Shown: positions 1 to 8,491 of the stretch, one piece after another
Position numbering within the stretch: the stretch's first letter is position 1
Layout of the letters: every line of letters starts with the position of its first letter
From: Acidimicrobiales bacterium
GTDB taxonomy: Bacteria > Actinomycetota > Acidimicrobiia > Acidimicrobiales > MedAcidi-G1
DNA length: 64,000 bases
Reading direction: 5' to 3'
NCBI GenBank assembly: GCA_022452145.1
Contig: JAKURY010000004.1
Coordinates: forward strand, 1 to 64,000
The notes under the pieces: generated by a model
What the model saw: only the letters and a program-made list of their open reading frames with translations
The model's database searches: none
What the model was told of the DNA's origin: nothing
Position numbers and translations under genes: made by a program

Positions 1-321
1 GACCTGCTGGACCGTGCGCTGGCCGGGAAGGTGGCCTGGCTCTCGGGCCTACGGCGCGACGACGGCAGGGAGCGCGCGTCGGCGCGGATCGTCGAGGTGG
101 ACCACCGCGGCCTGGTCAAGGTCAACCCCATGGCCGCCTGGCAAGACGCCGATGCCGCCTCCTACGTCGAACGCCACGACGTCATCCGGAACCCGCTATT
201 CGCCGAGGGCTACACCTCCGTAGGATGCTGGCCGTGCACCGAGCGACCCGCTTCGGGTGCCGACCCCCGGAGCGGCCGCTGGGCCGGATCCGCCAGGACC
301 GAATGCGGACTGCACCTGTGA
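1..321 (+). CDS. cysH: Assimilatory APS/PAPS reductase, C-terminal part (5' end outside window)
   Basis: Reading frame open from the first base of the window; only the last 106 codons are present. The protein reduces activated sulfate (APS or PAPS) to sulfite in cysteine synthesis. The visible end carries the VNPMAAW segment, a GCWPCT pair of cysteines and the terminal ECGLH motif whose Cys takes part in catalysis in this family. The Cys pair at GCWPCT fits the iron-sulfur (APS reductase) branch, but the other cysteine pair lies outside the window. It overlaps the next gene by 4 bases, and siroheme synthesis and sulfite reductase genes follow, so the operon is sulfate assimilation. Confidence 0.88.
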   Translation, partial: DLLDRALAGKVAWLSGLRRDDGRERASARIVEVDHRGLVKVNPMAAWQDADAASYVERHDVIRNPLFAEGYTSVGCWPCTERPASGADPRSGRWAGSARTECGLHL

Positions 322-968
322 CCACCTCCCCGTATCCCGTGAACCTCGACCTGCAGGGTCGCCGGGCCCTGGTGGTGGGTGGCGGCGACGTCGCCGCCCG
401 GAAGGCCCGCGGCCTGCTGGCCGCCGGAGCCCAGGTCACCGTGGTGGCTCCGGAGGCGGTTGACGAGATCGCCAACGACCACCGGGTCCGTTGGCACCAG
501 CGCCCCTACCGACGAGGTGAGGTGGCCTCGTACAGGCTGGCCGTCACCGCCACCGGTGACCCGACGGTCGACGGGCAGGTCTACTGGGACGCCGAAGCGT
601 CCGACGTCTGGCTGAACAGCGCTGACGATCCCGAACACTGCTCGTTCACCCTCCCGGCGGTCACCACCCGCGACGACCTCCAGGTGGCCGTGTCCACCAA
701 CGGCCGCAGCCCTGCGGTCGCCGCGTGGCTGCGCCGCACGATCGACGGTGCCATCGGCCCGGAGCATGCCACCGTCCTGACGCTTGCCGCCGAGGTCCGA
801 ACCGAACTCCGGGAAACTGCCGGCAGCAGCGAGTCAGCGGGCTGGGAGGCCGCCCTGGACGACCACCTGCTGGACCTGGTCCGGGCCGGCGACCTTGCGG
901 CGGCCCGGCAGCGCATACGGACCGCCGTCGGCCTCGACGACCCCCTCATGGACGGAGCGATCCTGTGA
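318..968 (+). CDS. Precorrin-2 dehydrogenase / sirohydrochlorin ferrochelatase-type protein (CysG N-terminal domain)
   Basis: Oxidises precorrin-2 to sirohydrochlorin in siroheme synthesis, the cofactor of the sulfite reductase encoded two genes downstream. The N-terminus PVNLDLQGRRALVVGGG is the NAD-binding Rossmann start typical of CysG-N/Met8/SirC proteins, followed by a SEVxxNS-like NSADDPEHCSF segment and the VAVSTNGRSPAVAAWLR segment of the dimerisation domain. I chose GTG at 318 because it overlaps the preceding TGA (GTGA), the same coupling used by the next gene. An in-frame ATG at 303 with AGGA upstream is the alternative. Whether it also chelates iron cannot be told from sequence alone. 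Confidence 0.85.
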   Translation: MTTSPYPVNLDLQGRRALVVGGGDVAARKARGLLAAGAQVTVVAPEAVDEIANDHRVRWHQRPYRRGEVASYRLAVTATGDPTVDGQVYWDAEASDVWLNSADDPEHCSFTLPAVTTRDDLQVAVSTNGRSPAVAAWLRRTIDGAIGPEHATVLTLAAEVRTELRETAGSSESAGWEAALDDHLLDLVRAGDLAAARQRIRTAVGLDDPLMDGAIL

Positions 969-1732
969 CCGTGCACCTGGTTGGCGCCGGCCCGGGCGAC
1001 CCCGACCTGCTCACCGTGCGGGCGCTGCGCCTGCTGGAGGCCGCCGACGTCGTCATCCACGACCGACTGGTGGACCCACGGGTACTCGACCTGATCGCCC
1101 CGTGGGCAGAGGTGATCGACGTCGGCAAGCGCCCCGGCGGACCGGCCGACGCCCAGGATCGCATCCACGACGTGCTGGTCGACGCCTCGCACAGGGCCGA
1201 CACCGTCGTCCGCCTCAAGGGTGGCGACCCGTTCGTGTTCGGCCGTGGCGGCGAGGAGGCGGAGGCACTCAGTCGGGCCGGAATCGACGTGGCCGTGGTT
1301 CCCGGCATCACCTCGGCCGTGGCCGGTCCGGCCGCTGCGGGCATACCCGTCACCATGCGGGGCCACGCCAGCGGGTTCACGGTGGTCACCGGCCACGAGG
1401 ACCCGACCGCAGGACGCCACCTGGACTGGGACGCCCTGGCACGCCTCGGCACCACCCTCATCGTGCTGATGGGTGCATCGCGCACCGCGGCCATCGCCGA
1501 ACGGCTCCTGGCCGGCGGCATGGCTCCGGGCATGCCGGTGGCCGTCGTCGAATCGGCCACGACCACCGCCCAGCGAACCCTGCGGACCACCCTGTCCGAA
1601 CTCGACAGCCACACCGTCAACGCACCAGCCGTCCTGGTGATCGGCACCGTCGCAGCACTCGAGGTGACCGACGAGGCCGGGCTGGAACGACTCGTCGCCG
1701 ATGTCGCCCTGACCGAGCGCTCATCCCACTGA
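965..1732 (+). CDS. cobA: Uroporphyrinogen-III C-methyltransferase
   Basis: 255 residues, the usual length of a single-domain SUMT. It methylates uroporphyrinogen III twice with S-adenosylmethionine to give precorrin-2, the substrate of the protein encoded just upstream. The signature segments are visible: VHLVGAGPGDPDLLT at the N-terminus, DRLVDPRVL, KGGDPFVFGRGGEE near residue 85, VPGITSAVAGPAAAGIPVT, and VVTGHEDP. GTG at 965 overlaps the previous stop by 4 bases. The same enzyme could also feed cobalamin synthesis, but the neighbours argue for siroheme. Confidence 0.93.
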   Translation: MTVHLVGAGPGDPDLLTVRALRLLEAADVVIHDRLVDPRVLDLIAPWAEVIDVGKRPGGPADAQDRIHDVLVDASHRADTVVRLKGGDPFVFGRGGEEAEALSRAGIDVAVVPGITSAVAGPAAAGIPVTMRGHASGFTVVTGHEDPTAGRHLDWDALARLGTTLIVLMGASRTAAIAERLLAGGMAPGMPVAVVESATTTAQRTLRTTLSELDSHTVNAPAVLVIGTVAALEVTDEAGLERLVADVALTERSSH

Positions 1733-1757
1733 CCCACATGCCCGAGGAGAGTCGACC

Positions 1758-3548
1758 ATGACACAGCTCACCAACCCCACGGACGTCTCCCCCATCCATC
1801 CCGAGATGGCGGCCGACATCGCCAAGTTCGAGGAGATGCTCGCCGACTACCAGGCCGGCCGTATCGCCGAGGACGTCTTCCGGGTCTTCCGGTTGAACAA
1901 CGGCATCTACGGCCAGCGCCAGGGTGGTACCAGCCAGATGGTGCGGGTCAAGGTGCCCTACGGCGCCATGACCGCCGACCAGCTGGACCTGCTGGCCGAC
2001 GTAGTGGACGACCACAGCCGGGGCTGGGGACACATCACGACCCGGCAGAACATCCAGTTCCACTTCGTGGAGTTGGCCGAGATCCCGACCGTCATGCGCA
2101 GGATGGCCGAGGTCGGCCTCACGACCCGTGAGGCGTGTGGCGACACGGTGCGCAACGTGCAGGGCTGCCACCTGGCCGGCGCCTGCCCCCTGGAGGTCCT
2201 CGACGTCACCCCGTGGGCCGAGGCCGCCTACCGGCACTTCGTCCGCAACCCGCTGGCCCAGCGCCTCCCGCGGAAGTTCAAGATCAACTTCTCTGGCTGC
2301 GACACCGACTGCGGCCAGGCCATGTTCAACGACGTCGGCGTGATCGCCGCCACCCGCACGTTCGACGACGGCAGCGTGGAGCAGGGCTTCCGGGTATACA
2401 TCGCCGGCGGCCTCGGCACCACGCCGTTCCCGGCGCTCGCCCTGGAGGAGTTCACGCCGAAGGAGGACCTGCTGGCCACCATCGAGGCCGTGCTCCGGGT
2501 GTTCGAGCAGACCGGCAACCGTGACAACAAGCTCAGGGCCCGCCTCAAGTGGGTGGTCGACCAGTTGGGCATCGACGAGGTCCGGCGCCGGGTGCTGGCC
2601 ACCCGCAAGCTGCTGCCCGCCTCCTCCACCTGGCCGGGAGGCATCCCCACCGTGGTCACCGAATGGGGCGACGAGCCGGCCGGCGTGGCCGACGGCGTCA
2701 CCCCGACGGCCATGGGCCAGGGAACGCCGGTGACCCTCGGCGCCCTGAGCGACTACGACCGGTGGGTTGAGGCAAACGTGGTCAGGGGCGCCGCCAACGG
2801 CACCGTGTCGGCCTACGCCTGGTGCGAGCTGGGCGACGTCACGTCCGGCCAGTTCCGGGCTGTGGCCTCCATAGTCCGGGAGTTCGACGTGGACGTGCGG
2901 GTCACCAACCGGCAGAACCTGGTGCTGCGCGACCTCACGGAGGCACAGCTTCCGGACCTGTACGAGCGACTGGTCGCCGCCGGCATGGCCCGCCCGGGTG
3001 CCGAGCTCTCCCGGGACGTCGTGGCCTGCCCCGGCGCCGACACCTGCAACCTGGCGGTCACGCAGAGCCGCGGCCTAGCCAGCGCCATCGGGGCCGCCCT
3101 GGACGAGGCCGGCCTGGCCGAGGTGGGCGGCGTGCGCACGAACATCTCGGGTTGCACCAACAGTTGCGGCCAGCACCACACCGCCGACATCGGCTTCTTC
3201 GGAGCCGAACGCCGGGCCCACGGCCAGTCGGCCCCCGGCTACCAGATGCTGCTGGGCGGCTACGTGGGACAGGAGCAGATCCACTTCGGACAGAAGGCGC
3301 TGCGGCTGCCTGCCAAGAACGCCGCCGAGGCGACGGTACGGGTCGTCAGCCGGTTCGTCGGCGAGCGCCAGGCCGGTGAACGCTTCATCGACTGGTTGGA
3401 GCGCGCCGGCGGCGCCAAGGAGGTGGCTGCGGGCCTCAAGGACCTGGACGAGTTCCCGACGCCTGACGAGGGCCCCGAGTACTACGTGGACTACGACGAA
3501 ACTGGCCCCTATGCGGCCGTCATCGGCGAGTCGGAGTGCGCCACCTGA
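1758..3548 (+). CDS. Siroheme-dependent sulfite (or nitrite) reductase, ferredoxin type
   Basis: 596 residues, two-repeat nitrite/sulfite reductase architecture. It performs the six-electron reduction of sulfite to sulfide (or nitrite to ammonia) with siroheme and a [4Fe-4S] cluster. Cluster and siroheme ligands are visible as CPGADTC (Cys424, Cys430) and CTNSC (Cys466, Cys470). The first half contains GWGHITTRQNIQFH and KFKINFSGCDTDCGQ. ATG 1758 has a GAGGAG ribosome site about 8 bases upstream. The preceding sulfate reductase and siroheme genes make sulfite the likely substrate; sequence alone does not exclude nitrite. Confidence 0.9.
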   Translation: MTQLTNPTDVSPIHPEMAADIAKFEEMLADYQAGRIAEDVFRVFRLNNGIYGQRQGGTSQMVRVKVPYGAMTADQLDLLADVVDDHSRGWGHITTRQNIQFHFVELAEIPTVMRRMAEVGLTTREACGDTVRNVQGCHLAGACPLEVLDVTPWAEAAYRHFVRNPLAQRLPRKFKINFSGCDTDCGQAMFNDVGVIAATRTFDDGSVEQGFRVYIAGGLGTTPFPALALEEFTPKEDLLATIEAVLRVFEQTGNRDNKLRARLKWVVDQLGIDEVRRRVLATRKLLPASSTWPGGIPTVVTEWGDEPAGVADGVTPTAMGQGTPVTLGALSDYDRWVEANVVRGAANGTVSAYAWCELGDVTSGQFRAVASIVREFDVDVRVTNRQNLVLRDLTEAQLPDLYERLVAAGMARPGAELSRDVVACPGADTCNLAVTQSRGLASAIGAALDEAGLAEVGGVRTNISGCTNSCGQHHTADIGFFGAERRAHGQSAPGYQMLLGGYVGQEQIHFGQKALRLPAKNAAEATVRVVSRFVGERQAGERFIDWLERAGGAKEVAAGLKDLDEFPTPDEGPEYYVDYDETGPYAAVIGESECAT

Positions 3549-3594
3549 CCCGACCGTCTCCCCGGCGGCACCGGCCATGGGGCAGGATCTCGCC

Positions 3595-4557
3595 ATGGCC
3601 CCCGTCTTCCGGACCGAGGACACCCCGCCCTACGGCGAGGTGGAACAGGTGTCGCCGCTGGTCCGCCGGGTGGTGGCCAACAACCCGTCGAGGTTCACCT
3701 ACCACGGTTCTGGCACGTTCATCGTCGGCCCGGCCGCCGGTGGCGACGTGGCCATCATCGACCCCGGCCCGGCCGATGACGACCACGTGGCGGCCCTGCT
3801 GCGGGCCGTGGACGGCCAGCGTGTCACGCACCTGCTGATCACCCACACCCACCCCGACCACTCCCCGGCCGCCGCCGCGCTGAAGGAGGCCACCGGCGCC
3901 CCGACACACGGCTTCGGCCCGCATCCCGCCGAGGCCATCCGGGCCCATGAGGAGAGGGTGCGAATGGCGATCGAGGCCGGCGAGGAGCCGGAGTCCGAGG
4001 ACGGCGAGGGGTCAGGCGATCGGGACTTCGTCCCGGACGTGGTGGCCGCCGACGGCGACGTCATAGCCGGGGCGGGCTTCACCTTCGAGGCGCTCCACAC
4101 GCCGGGCCACATCTCCAACCACCTCTGCTTCGCCCTCCAGGAGGAGTCCACGCTGTTCACCGGAGACCACGTCATGGGCTGGTCGACCTCGGTGGTCCCG
4201 GCGCCGGACGGCGACTTGAACCACTACCTGGCCAGCCTGGGTCTTCTCCTGGACCGGCCCGAGACGACCTACCGACCAACCCACGGACCGGCGATCACCG
4301 ATCCCATCCCGTACGTGGCGTCGCTCATCGAACACCGGCGGATGCGCGAGCGCCAGATCCTGGACGCACTCGCCGACGGCCCCCGCGACATCGCCTCCAT
4401 CGTGGTAGATCTGTACGCCGACGTGGACGAGAAGCTCCACAAGGCCGCCGGCGCCTCCGTCTACGCCCACCTGCTGGCCCTCTCCCGGGCCGGACGGGTG
4501 GACAGCCTCAGTGAGGGCGACGACTCCGACTGGAAGGCGGACTGGCGCCTGGCCTGA
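3595..4557 (+). CDS. Metallo-beta-lactamase fold hydrolase, LACTB2-like
   Basis: 320 residues. An N-terminal metallo-beta-lactamase domain carries the metal motif HTHPDH (about residues 84-89), a downstream HTPGHISNH and the FTGDHVMGW aspartate motif. The C-terminal ~70 residues look like the small winged-helix domain of LACTB2-type proteins (ERQILDALADGP, ASVYAHLLALSRAGRV). Human LACTB2 is an endoribonuclease, but bacterial relatives are mostly uncharacterised, so the substrate is open. I chose ATG 3595 because of AGGA 8 bases upstream; an in-frame ATG at 3577 is possible. It lies 46 bases after the sulfite reductase gene and may be read through from it. Confidence 0.75.
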   Translation: MAPVFRTEDTPPYGEVEQVSPLVRRVVANNPSRFTYHGSGTFIVGPAAGGDVAIIDPGPADDDHVAALLRAVDGQRVTHLLITHTHPDHSPAAAALKEATGAPTHGFGPHPAEAIRAHEERVRMAIEAGEEPESEDGEGSGDRDFVPDVVAADGDVIAGAGFTFEALHTPGHISNHLCFALQEESTLFTGDHVMGWSTSVVPAPDGDLNHYLASLGLLLDRPETTYRPTHGPAITDPIPYVASLIEHRRMRERQILDALADGPRDIASIVVDLYADVDEKLHKAAGASVYAHLLALSRAGRVDSLSEGDDSDWKADWRLA

Positions 4558-4624
4558 CCCGGAAAGGTCGCCGGTCGGTCCGGCAGCCCGGCACCGTCCA
4601 ACGGCCCGCGTGGAAACGGTCGGA

Positions 4625-5401
4625 CTACGGGTGCCGGCTGGAGACCGAGACGACCTCGCCGGTCATGTACGACGAGTAGTCGCTGGCCAGGAACACCATC
4701 ACGTTGGCCACCTCCCACGGCTCGGCCGCCCGCCCGAACGCCTCACCCTCCACCAGGGAGTCCAGCAGCTCCTCGCTGCTGCTCCTGGCCAGGAACGGGT
4801 GCATGGCGAGGCTGGGCGACACGCAGTTGATCCGGATGCCGGAACCAGCCGCCTCCATTGCCGAACACCTCGTGAGCGCCATCACGCCCGCCTTGGCCGC
4901 CGCGTAGTGGGTCTGGCCGGCCTGTGCCCGCCATCCGACCACCGAGGCGTTGTTCACGATCACACCGTGGCCCTGGGCCTCCATGATCCTCAGGGCGGCC
5001 CGAGTGCAGCGCATGGTGCCGGTCAGGGTGATGTCCAGAACCCTGTCCCACTCCTCGTCGGTCATGTCCACGAGCCGGGTCTCGCCACCCAGGCCGGCGT
5101 TGTTGACCAGCACGTCGATGCGCCCGTGCTCGGCCACTGTCGCGTCCATGAGGCCCTGCACGTCGGCCTCGTGGCGTACGTCGCAGAGCCGGGCCACCGG
5201 ACGTTGCCCGGCCAGGGCCTCCAGGGCATCGGCGGCCTCGGCGAGGCGACGCTCGTGGACGTCGGAGACGACGACCGTGGCGCCCTCCTCGACGGCCCGC
5301 CTGGCGACGGCGAAGCCGATACCGGCTCCGGCCGCCGCAGTGACCACCACGACCTTGTCGGCCAGCAGGCCATGGCCCTCTACGTAGGTGGGAACGGTCA
5401 T
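4625..5401 (-). CDS. Short-chain dehydrogenase, IpdF-like (steroid C/D-ring CoA-ester reductase family)
   Basis: 258-residue SDR with glycine-rich TAAAGAGIGFAVARR, NNAG, and a YAAAKAG catalytic Tyr-Lys pair. The sequence outside the generic SDR motifs matches what I remember of mycobacterial IpdF (Rv3559c): GHGLL at the N-terminus, NNASVVGWRAQ, VMALTRCSA, EAFGRAAEPWEVAN and LASDYSSYMTGEV near the end. IpdF reduces a hydroxylated C/D-ring CoA intermediate in cholesterol breakdown. None of the other ring-degradation genes (ipdAB, ipdC, echA20) is adjacent, so the pathway assignment is an inference. The next SDR gene lies 31 bases upstream on the same strand, suggesting co-transcription. Confidence 0.7.
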   Translation of the reverse strand: MTVPTYVEGHGLLADKVVVVTAAAGAGIGFAVARRAVEEGATVVVSDVHERRLAEAADALEALAGQRPVARLCDVRHEADVQGLMDATVAEHGRIDVLVNNAGLGGETRLVDMTDEEWDRVLDITLTGTMRCTRAALRIMEAQGHGVIVNNASVVGWRAQAGQTHYAAAKAGVMALTRCSAMEAAGSGIRINCVSPSLAMHPFLARSSSEELLDSLVEGEAFGRAAEPWEVANVMVFLASDYSSYMTGEVVSVSSRHP

Positions 5402-5432
5402 GGCAGGAGGGTAGGCGCGTCGGCGTCGGCGG

Positions 5433-6359
5433 CTAGGACGCCGTCCCGGCCTCTTCTGCAGCCTTCTTCTCGGCCATCTCCCTCATCCGCCGTTCCAGGT
5501 CGGCGAACATCGGCATCTCCTCGGTGCCGATGGCCGTCGGGAGCCTCTCGGCGATCTCGTCCACGGTGAACATCTCACCGTCGTCGGCCGACATGTGCCG
5601 CAACTCCTCGGGCTGGTTCCATACGGCTATCCGTTTCCCCGTACAGGTGTAGATCTGAGCCGTCGTGTCCCTGGCGGCGTCCGACATGAGGTACACGGCC
5701 AGCGGGGCTATCGCCTCGGGGCCACCGGCCTCGATCTCGAACGGCACGTTCTCCGACATGCGGGTCATGGCCGCCGGGGCTATGCAGTTGGCGTTGATGC
5801 CGTAGCGCCGCAGGGCGAATGCCGCACTGCGGGTGAGCGAGACGATCCCACCCTTGGCGGCCGAGTAGTTGGCCTGTGCGGTCGAAGCCACGAAGGCACC
5901 GGAGGTGAACCCGACCAGGCTGCCGCCGGTCTCCTGGGAGCGCATGACCGCCGAGGCGGCCCTGTAGAGCGTGAAGTGGCCCTTGAGGTGCACGGCGACG
6001 ACGTGGTCGAACTCCTCCTCGCTCATGTTGAACAGCATCCGCTCGCGAACGATGCCGGCTACGCATACCACGCCGTCGATGCTCCCCCAGTTCTCGACAG
6101 CCGTGTCCACGATGCGATGTCCCACCTCCATCTCCGACACGTCGCCGGCCACCGCAATCGCGGTTCCGCCGGCTGCCCGGATCTCGTCCACCACGCCGTC
6201 GGCCACCTCGCTGGACGGATCGCTGCCGTCCATGGTCACGCCGTAGTCGGCGACGACCACGTTGGCGCCCTCGTCGGCGCAAGCCAGCGCGATGGCCCGG
6301 CCGATCCCGTTCCCGGCACCGGTGACGGCGATGTTCTTTCCTGCCAGGTGGCCGGCCAT
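5433..6359 (-). CDS. Short-chain dehydrogenase, multifunctional-enzyme-2-like, with charged C-terminal tail
   Basis: 308 residues. SDR core: VTGAGNGIGRAIA glycine motif, DYGVTMDG segment typical of the hydroxyacyl-CoA dehydrogenase part of peroxisomal MFE-2 proteins, and YSAAKGG active-site Tyr/Lys. About 60 extra residues at the C-terminus (after the cofactor domain, AQIYTCTGKRIAVW onward) end in a charged helix rich in Glu and Lys. A 3-hydroxyacyl-CoA or hydroxysteroid substrate is likely from the family; the exact one is unknown. ATG 6359 is preceded by GGGAG. A 15-base inverted repeat lies 37 bases upstream and could control this gene and the IpdF-like gene after it. Confidence 0.75.
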   Translation of the reverse strand: MAGHLAGKNIAVTGAGNGIGRAIALACADEGANVVVADYGVTMDGSDPSSEVADGVVDEIRAAGGTAIAVAGDVSEMEVGHRIVDTAVENWGSIDGVVCVAGIVRERMLFNMSEEEFDHVVAVHLKGHFTLYRAASAVMRSQETGGSLVGFTSGAFVASTAQANYSAAKGGIVSLTRSAAFALRRYGINANCIAPAAMTRMSENVPFEIEAGGPEAIAPLAVYLMSDAARDTTAQIYTCTGKRIAVWNQPEELRHMSADDGEMFTVDEIAERLPTAIGTEEMPMFADLERRMREMAEKKAAEEAGTAS

Positions 6360-6395
6360 TGTCTGCTCCCGGAGTGTTGGGCGAGGTTCAGCGAC

Positions 6396-6410
6396 CTGAC
6401 GGTCCGTCAG
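6396..6410 (-). promoter_or_regulatory. Inverted repeat, probable repressor operator
   Basis: CTGACGG-T-CCGTCAG, 7-base perfect arms around one base, 37 bases upstream of the MFE-2-like SDR start. Size and position fit a TetR-family operator. No regulator gene is adjacent. Confidence 0.5.
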
Positions 6411-6480
6411 ATCCTGTGGTCACCCTAGCGGCGCTCCAGATCCCCGACCCCGACCGGGAAGACGAGTTCGACGGGTCGAC

Positions 6481-6542
6481 GGTCACCGCGCCGGGGCCAT
6501 CCCACCGTCGGGGGTCACCGCGCCGGGACCATCCCGCCATCG
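6481..6542. repeat. Imperfect tandem duplication of the 3' end of the SDR gene
   Basis: Two 30-base copies (6481-6510 and 6513-6542), differing at three positions. On the minus strand both encode DGG-M-(A or V)-PAR followed by TGA. The copy at 6513 is the true end of the SDR gene; the copy beyond its stop is a non-translated duplicate. Confidence 0.8.
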
Positions 6543-7288
6543 ACCGTGAGGCACTGGCCGGTCATGAAGCTCGCGGCATCCGACGCCATGTACAGGACCG
6601 CCCCGACCATCTCGTCGGGATCAGCCAGTCGCTTCAGGTAGTTGGATCGGGCCATGCCCGCCGTGCTCTCGGGCCCGGTGTTGCGGACCATGTCGGTGTC
6701 CACCGGCCCCGGGGCCAGGGCGTTGACTCGGATGTCCCGCGAGGCGTACTCGGCGGCCATCGACCGGGTGAAGTGCAGCAGCGCCGCCTTGCCGGCCCCG
6801 TACATCGACACCCCGGGGGTGTTCAGGAACGCCCCGGCCGAGATCACGTTGACCACCGAGGCGTGTTCCGAGGCCAGCAGGTGGGGCAGGCAGGCCTGGA
6901 ACAGGAACAGCGGACCCCGCACGTTGACGTCGAACGACTTGGCGAACGCCTCGGGGGTGATCTCTCCTATTGGCTGGGCCACCGAGTTGGCCGCATTGTT
7001 GACCAGGATGTCGATGCCTCCGTATGCGCCGACGGCCGCGGCGACCAGCCGGTCCAGGTCGCCCAGGTCGCCCACATGGGCCGGAACGGCGAGGGCCTCG
7101 CCACCGGCGGTACGGATGGCGGCCACCGTCTCATTACAGGCGTCGGCCTTCCGGCTGGAGACGACGACCTTGGCTCCCTGGGTGGCGAATGCCTCTGCGA
7201 CCGCCCGACCGATCCCCCGACTCCCGCCGGTCACCACGGCTACCCGCCCGGTCAGGTCGTGCAGGGCGGCGATGTCGGCTCGGTCCAC
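6515..7288 (-). CDS. Short-chain dehydrogenase, FabG-like
   Basis: 257 residues, classical SDR: VTGGSRGIGRAVAEAF, NNAANSVAQP, YGAGKAALLHFTRSMA catalytic Tyr/Lys and a C-terminal MTGQCLTVDGG. GTG 7288 starts one base after the stop of the DUF1214 gene, so the two are co-transcribed; no in-frame ATG lies near that point and longer versions would read back into the other gene. Substrate unknown; the family acts on hydroxyacyl-CoA, polyols or steroids. Its last eight codons and stop are duplicated just beyond the gene. Confidence 0.8.
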   Translation of the reverse strand: MDRADIAALHDLTGRVAVVTGGSRGIGRAVAEAFATQGAKVVVSSRKADACNETVAAIRTAGGEALAVPAHVGDLGDLDRLVAAAVGAYGGIDILVNNAANSVAQPIGEITPEAFAKSFDVNVRGPLFLFQACLPHLLASEHASVVNVISAGAFLNTPGVSMYGAGKAALLHFTRSMAAEYASRDIRVNALAPGPVDTDMVRNTGPESTAGMARSNYLKRLADPDEMVGAVLYMASDAASFMTGQCLTVDGGMVPAR

Positions 7289-7289
7289 G

Positions 7290-8396
7290 TCAGGTTCCGA
7301 TCTCGGCGAACGGGACGACCTCGGCGCCCAGGGGCTCCACGTCGCCCTCGGGCAGGAAGAAGCGGAAGAACAGGGTGCCCGAGGGCCGACCCTCGGTGTC
7401 GATCCAGTTGGGGACACCGGGGTCAGCATGGGCCACGACCATGCGGAAGGAGCCGTCGGGTTCGAGGGTGGTGGTGGCCCGGTTCCGGCTGACCGGCCGG
7501 TTCATGTAGTCGAGGGTCTGTTGGAACCGGTTCCAGGCGCACACGCTGGCGAACCGGCACTCGGGCCACCGGCCGGTGACGACCAGCGCCTCGTCGGGCC
7601 CGAGCAACCACCGACCCAGGGAATAGTGGGCGTCGGTAGCCGACAGGGCAAGATCGCCCGGCGCCTGGGGCACCGGGAACCCATTGGGGATTCGGCCCAC
7701 CCAGTCGGGCGGCGCGGTGCGGTCGGCCGGGCGCGGACCGTCGATGGTCTTGCTTCGTACATGGGTGGCGACCCGCCCGATGGCAGCAGCCACCAGGGCG
7801 TCATCCCAAGGGGGCGGCGGCCCATCGGGTGGGTCGAGGTTCGAGATGGTCAGCGGCACGTGGACCTCGGCGGCGGCCGACGACGCCCACTCGAAGTAGT
7901 GGCGGCTGGTGAGGCGACCGGCGTCGGCCGACAGCCCCAGCCAGTTCCGGTCCCGGGGTTCACCCCCGAGGACGATCTCGTAGGAGCCGTCGGCGACAAC
8001 GTCGAACTGCATGTCGTTGAGCACCCCGTCGGTGCGGTCCGGGTACGAGCCGTCGAAGGCCCCGGCCTCCACGGTGAACGCCGTGTACACCGCTCCGGCC
8101 AGGTTTCCGGTGATCCGGTAGGTGCGGTCGCCCCGGATGGGGGCCTCGAAGTAGACGGCGTCGGCATTGTCGCCGCTGAACTTGCGGGTCGGCGTCACGA
8201 TCCGGCGCCATACCGGGCGTTCCGGGTCGAACTCGGCGTGGCTCACCAGCCCCGACTGGAGGATGTGGGCGATGGTGCGGTGGGCCTCGGCGACGTCGCG
8301 GTCGTCGAGCACCATCCACTCCTCACCGGCGAACCGCTCACCGGCCTCGGCCAGCACCTCGAGCAACCCGGCCCACGCAACACGCGTCTCGGACAT
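7290..8396 (-). CDS. DUF1214-domain protein
   Basis: 368 residues. The C-terminal third (ASVCAWNRFQQTLDYMN, SFRMVVAHADPG, GTLFFRFFLPEG) matches the DUF1214 domain, found in secreted or cytoplasmic proteins of unknown function and often next to catabolic genes in actinobacteria. No signal peptide is visible, so it is probably cytoplasmic. ATG 8396 has GGGGAGG 5 bases upstream. It is the first gene of a pair with the FabG-like SDR. Confidence 0.75.
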   Translation of the reverse strand: MSETRVAWAGLLEVLAEAGERFAGEEWMVLDDRDVAEAHRTIAHILQSGLVSHAEFDPERPVWRRIVTPTRKFSGDNADAVYFEAPIRGDRTYRITGNLAGAVYTAFTVEAGAFDGSYPDRTDGVLNDMQFDVVADGSYEIVLGGEPRDRNWLGLSADAGRLTSRHYFEWASSAAAEVHVPLTISNLDPPDGPPPPWDDALVAAAIGRVATHVRSKTIDGPRPADRTAPPDWVGRIPNGFPVPQAPGDLALSATDAHYSLGRWLLGPDEALVVTGRWPECRFASVCAWNRFQQTLDYMNRPVSRNRATTTLEPDGSFRMVVAHADPGVPNWIDTEGRPSGTLFFRFFLPEGDVEPLGAEVVPFAEIGT

Positions 8397-8478
8397 CTGC
8401 CTCCCCTCAACCCGGCCCCTTCGATCCAGAAACGAGTGTGGCCCGTGACCCGATCGGCGACCGCATCGGGTCGACACC

Positions 8479-8484
8479 TACGCT
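8479..8484 (+). promoter_or_regulatory. -10 box TACGCT of a leaderless start
   Basis: Seven bases before GTG 8492; supports that start over upstream in-frame codons. Confidence 0.55.
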
Positions 8485-8491
8485 GGCCGAC

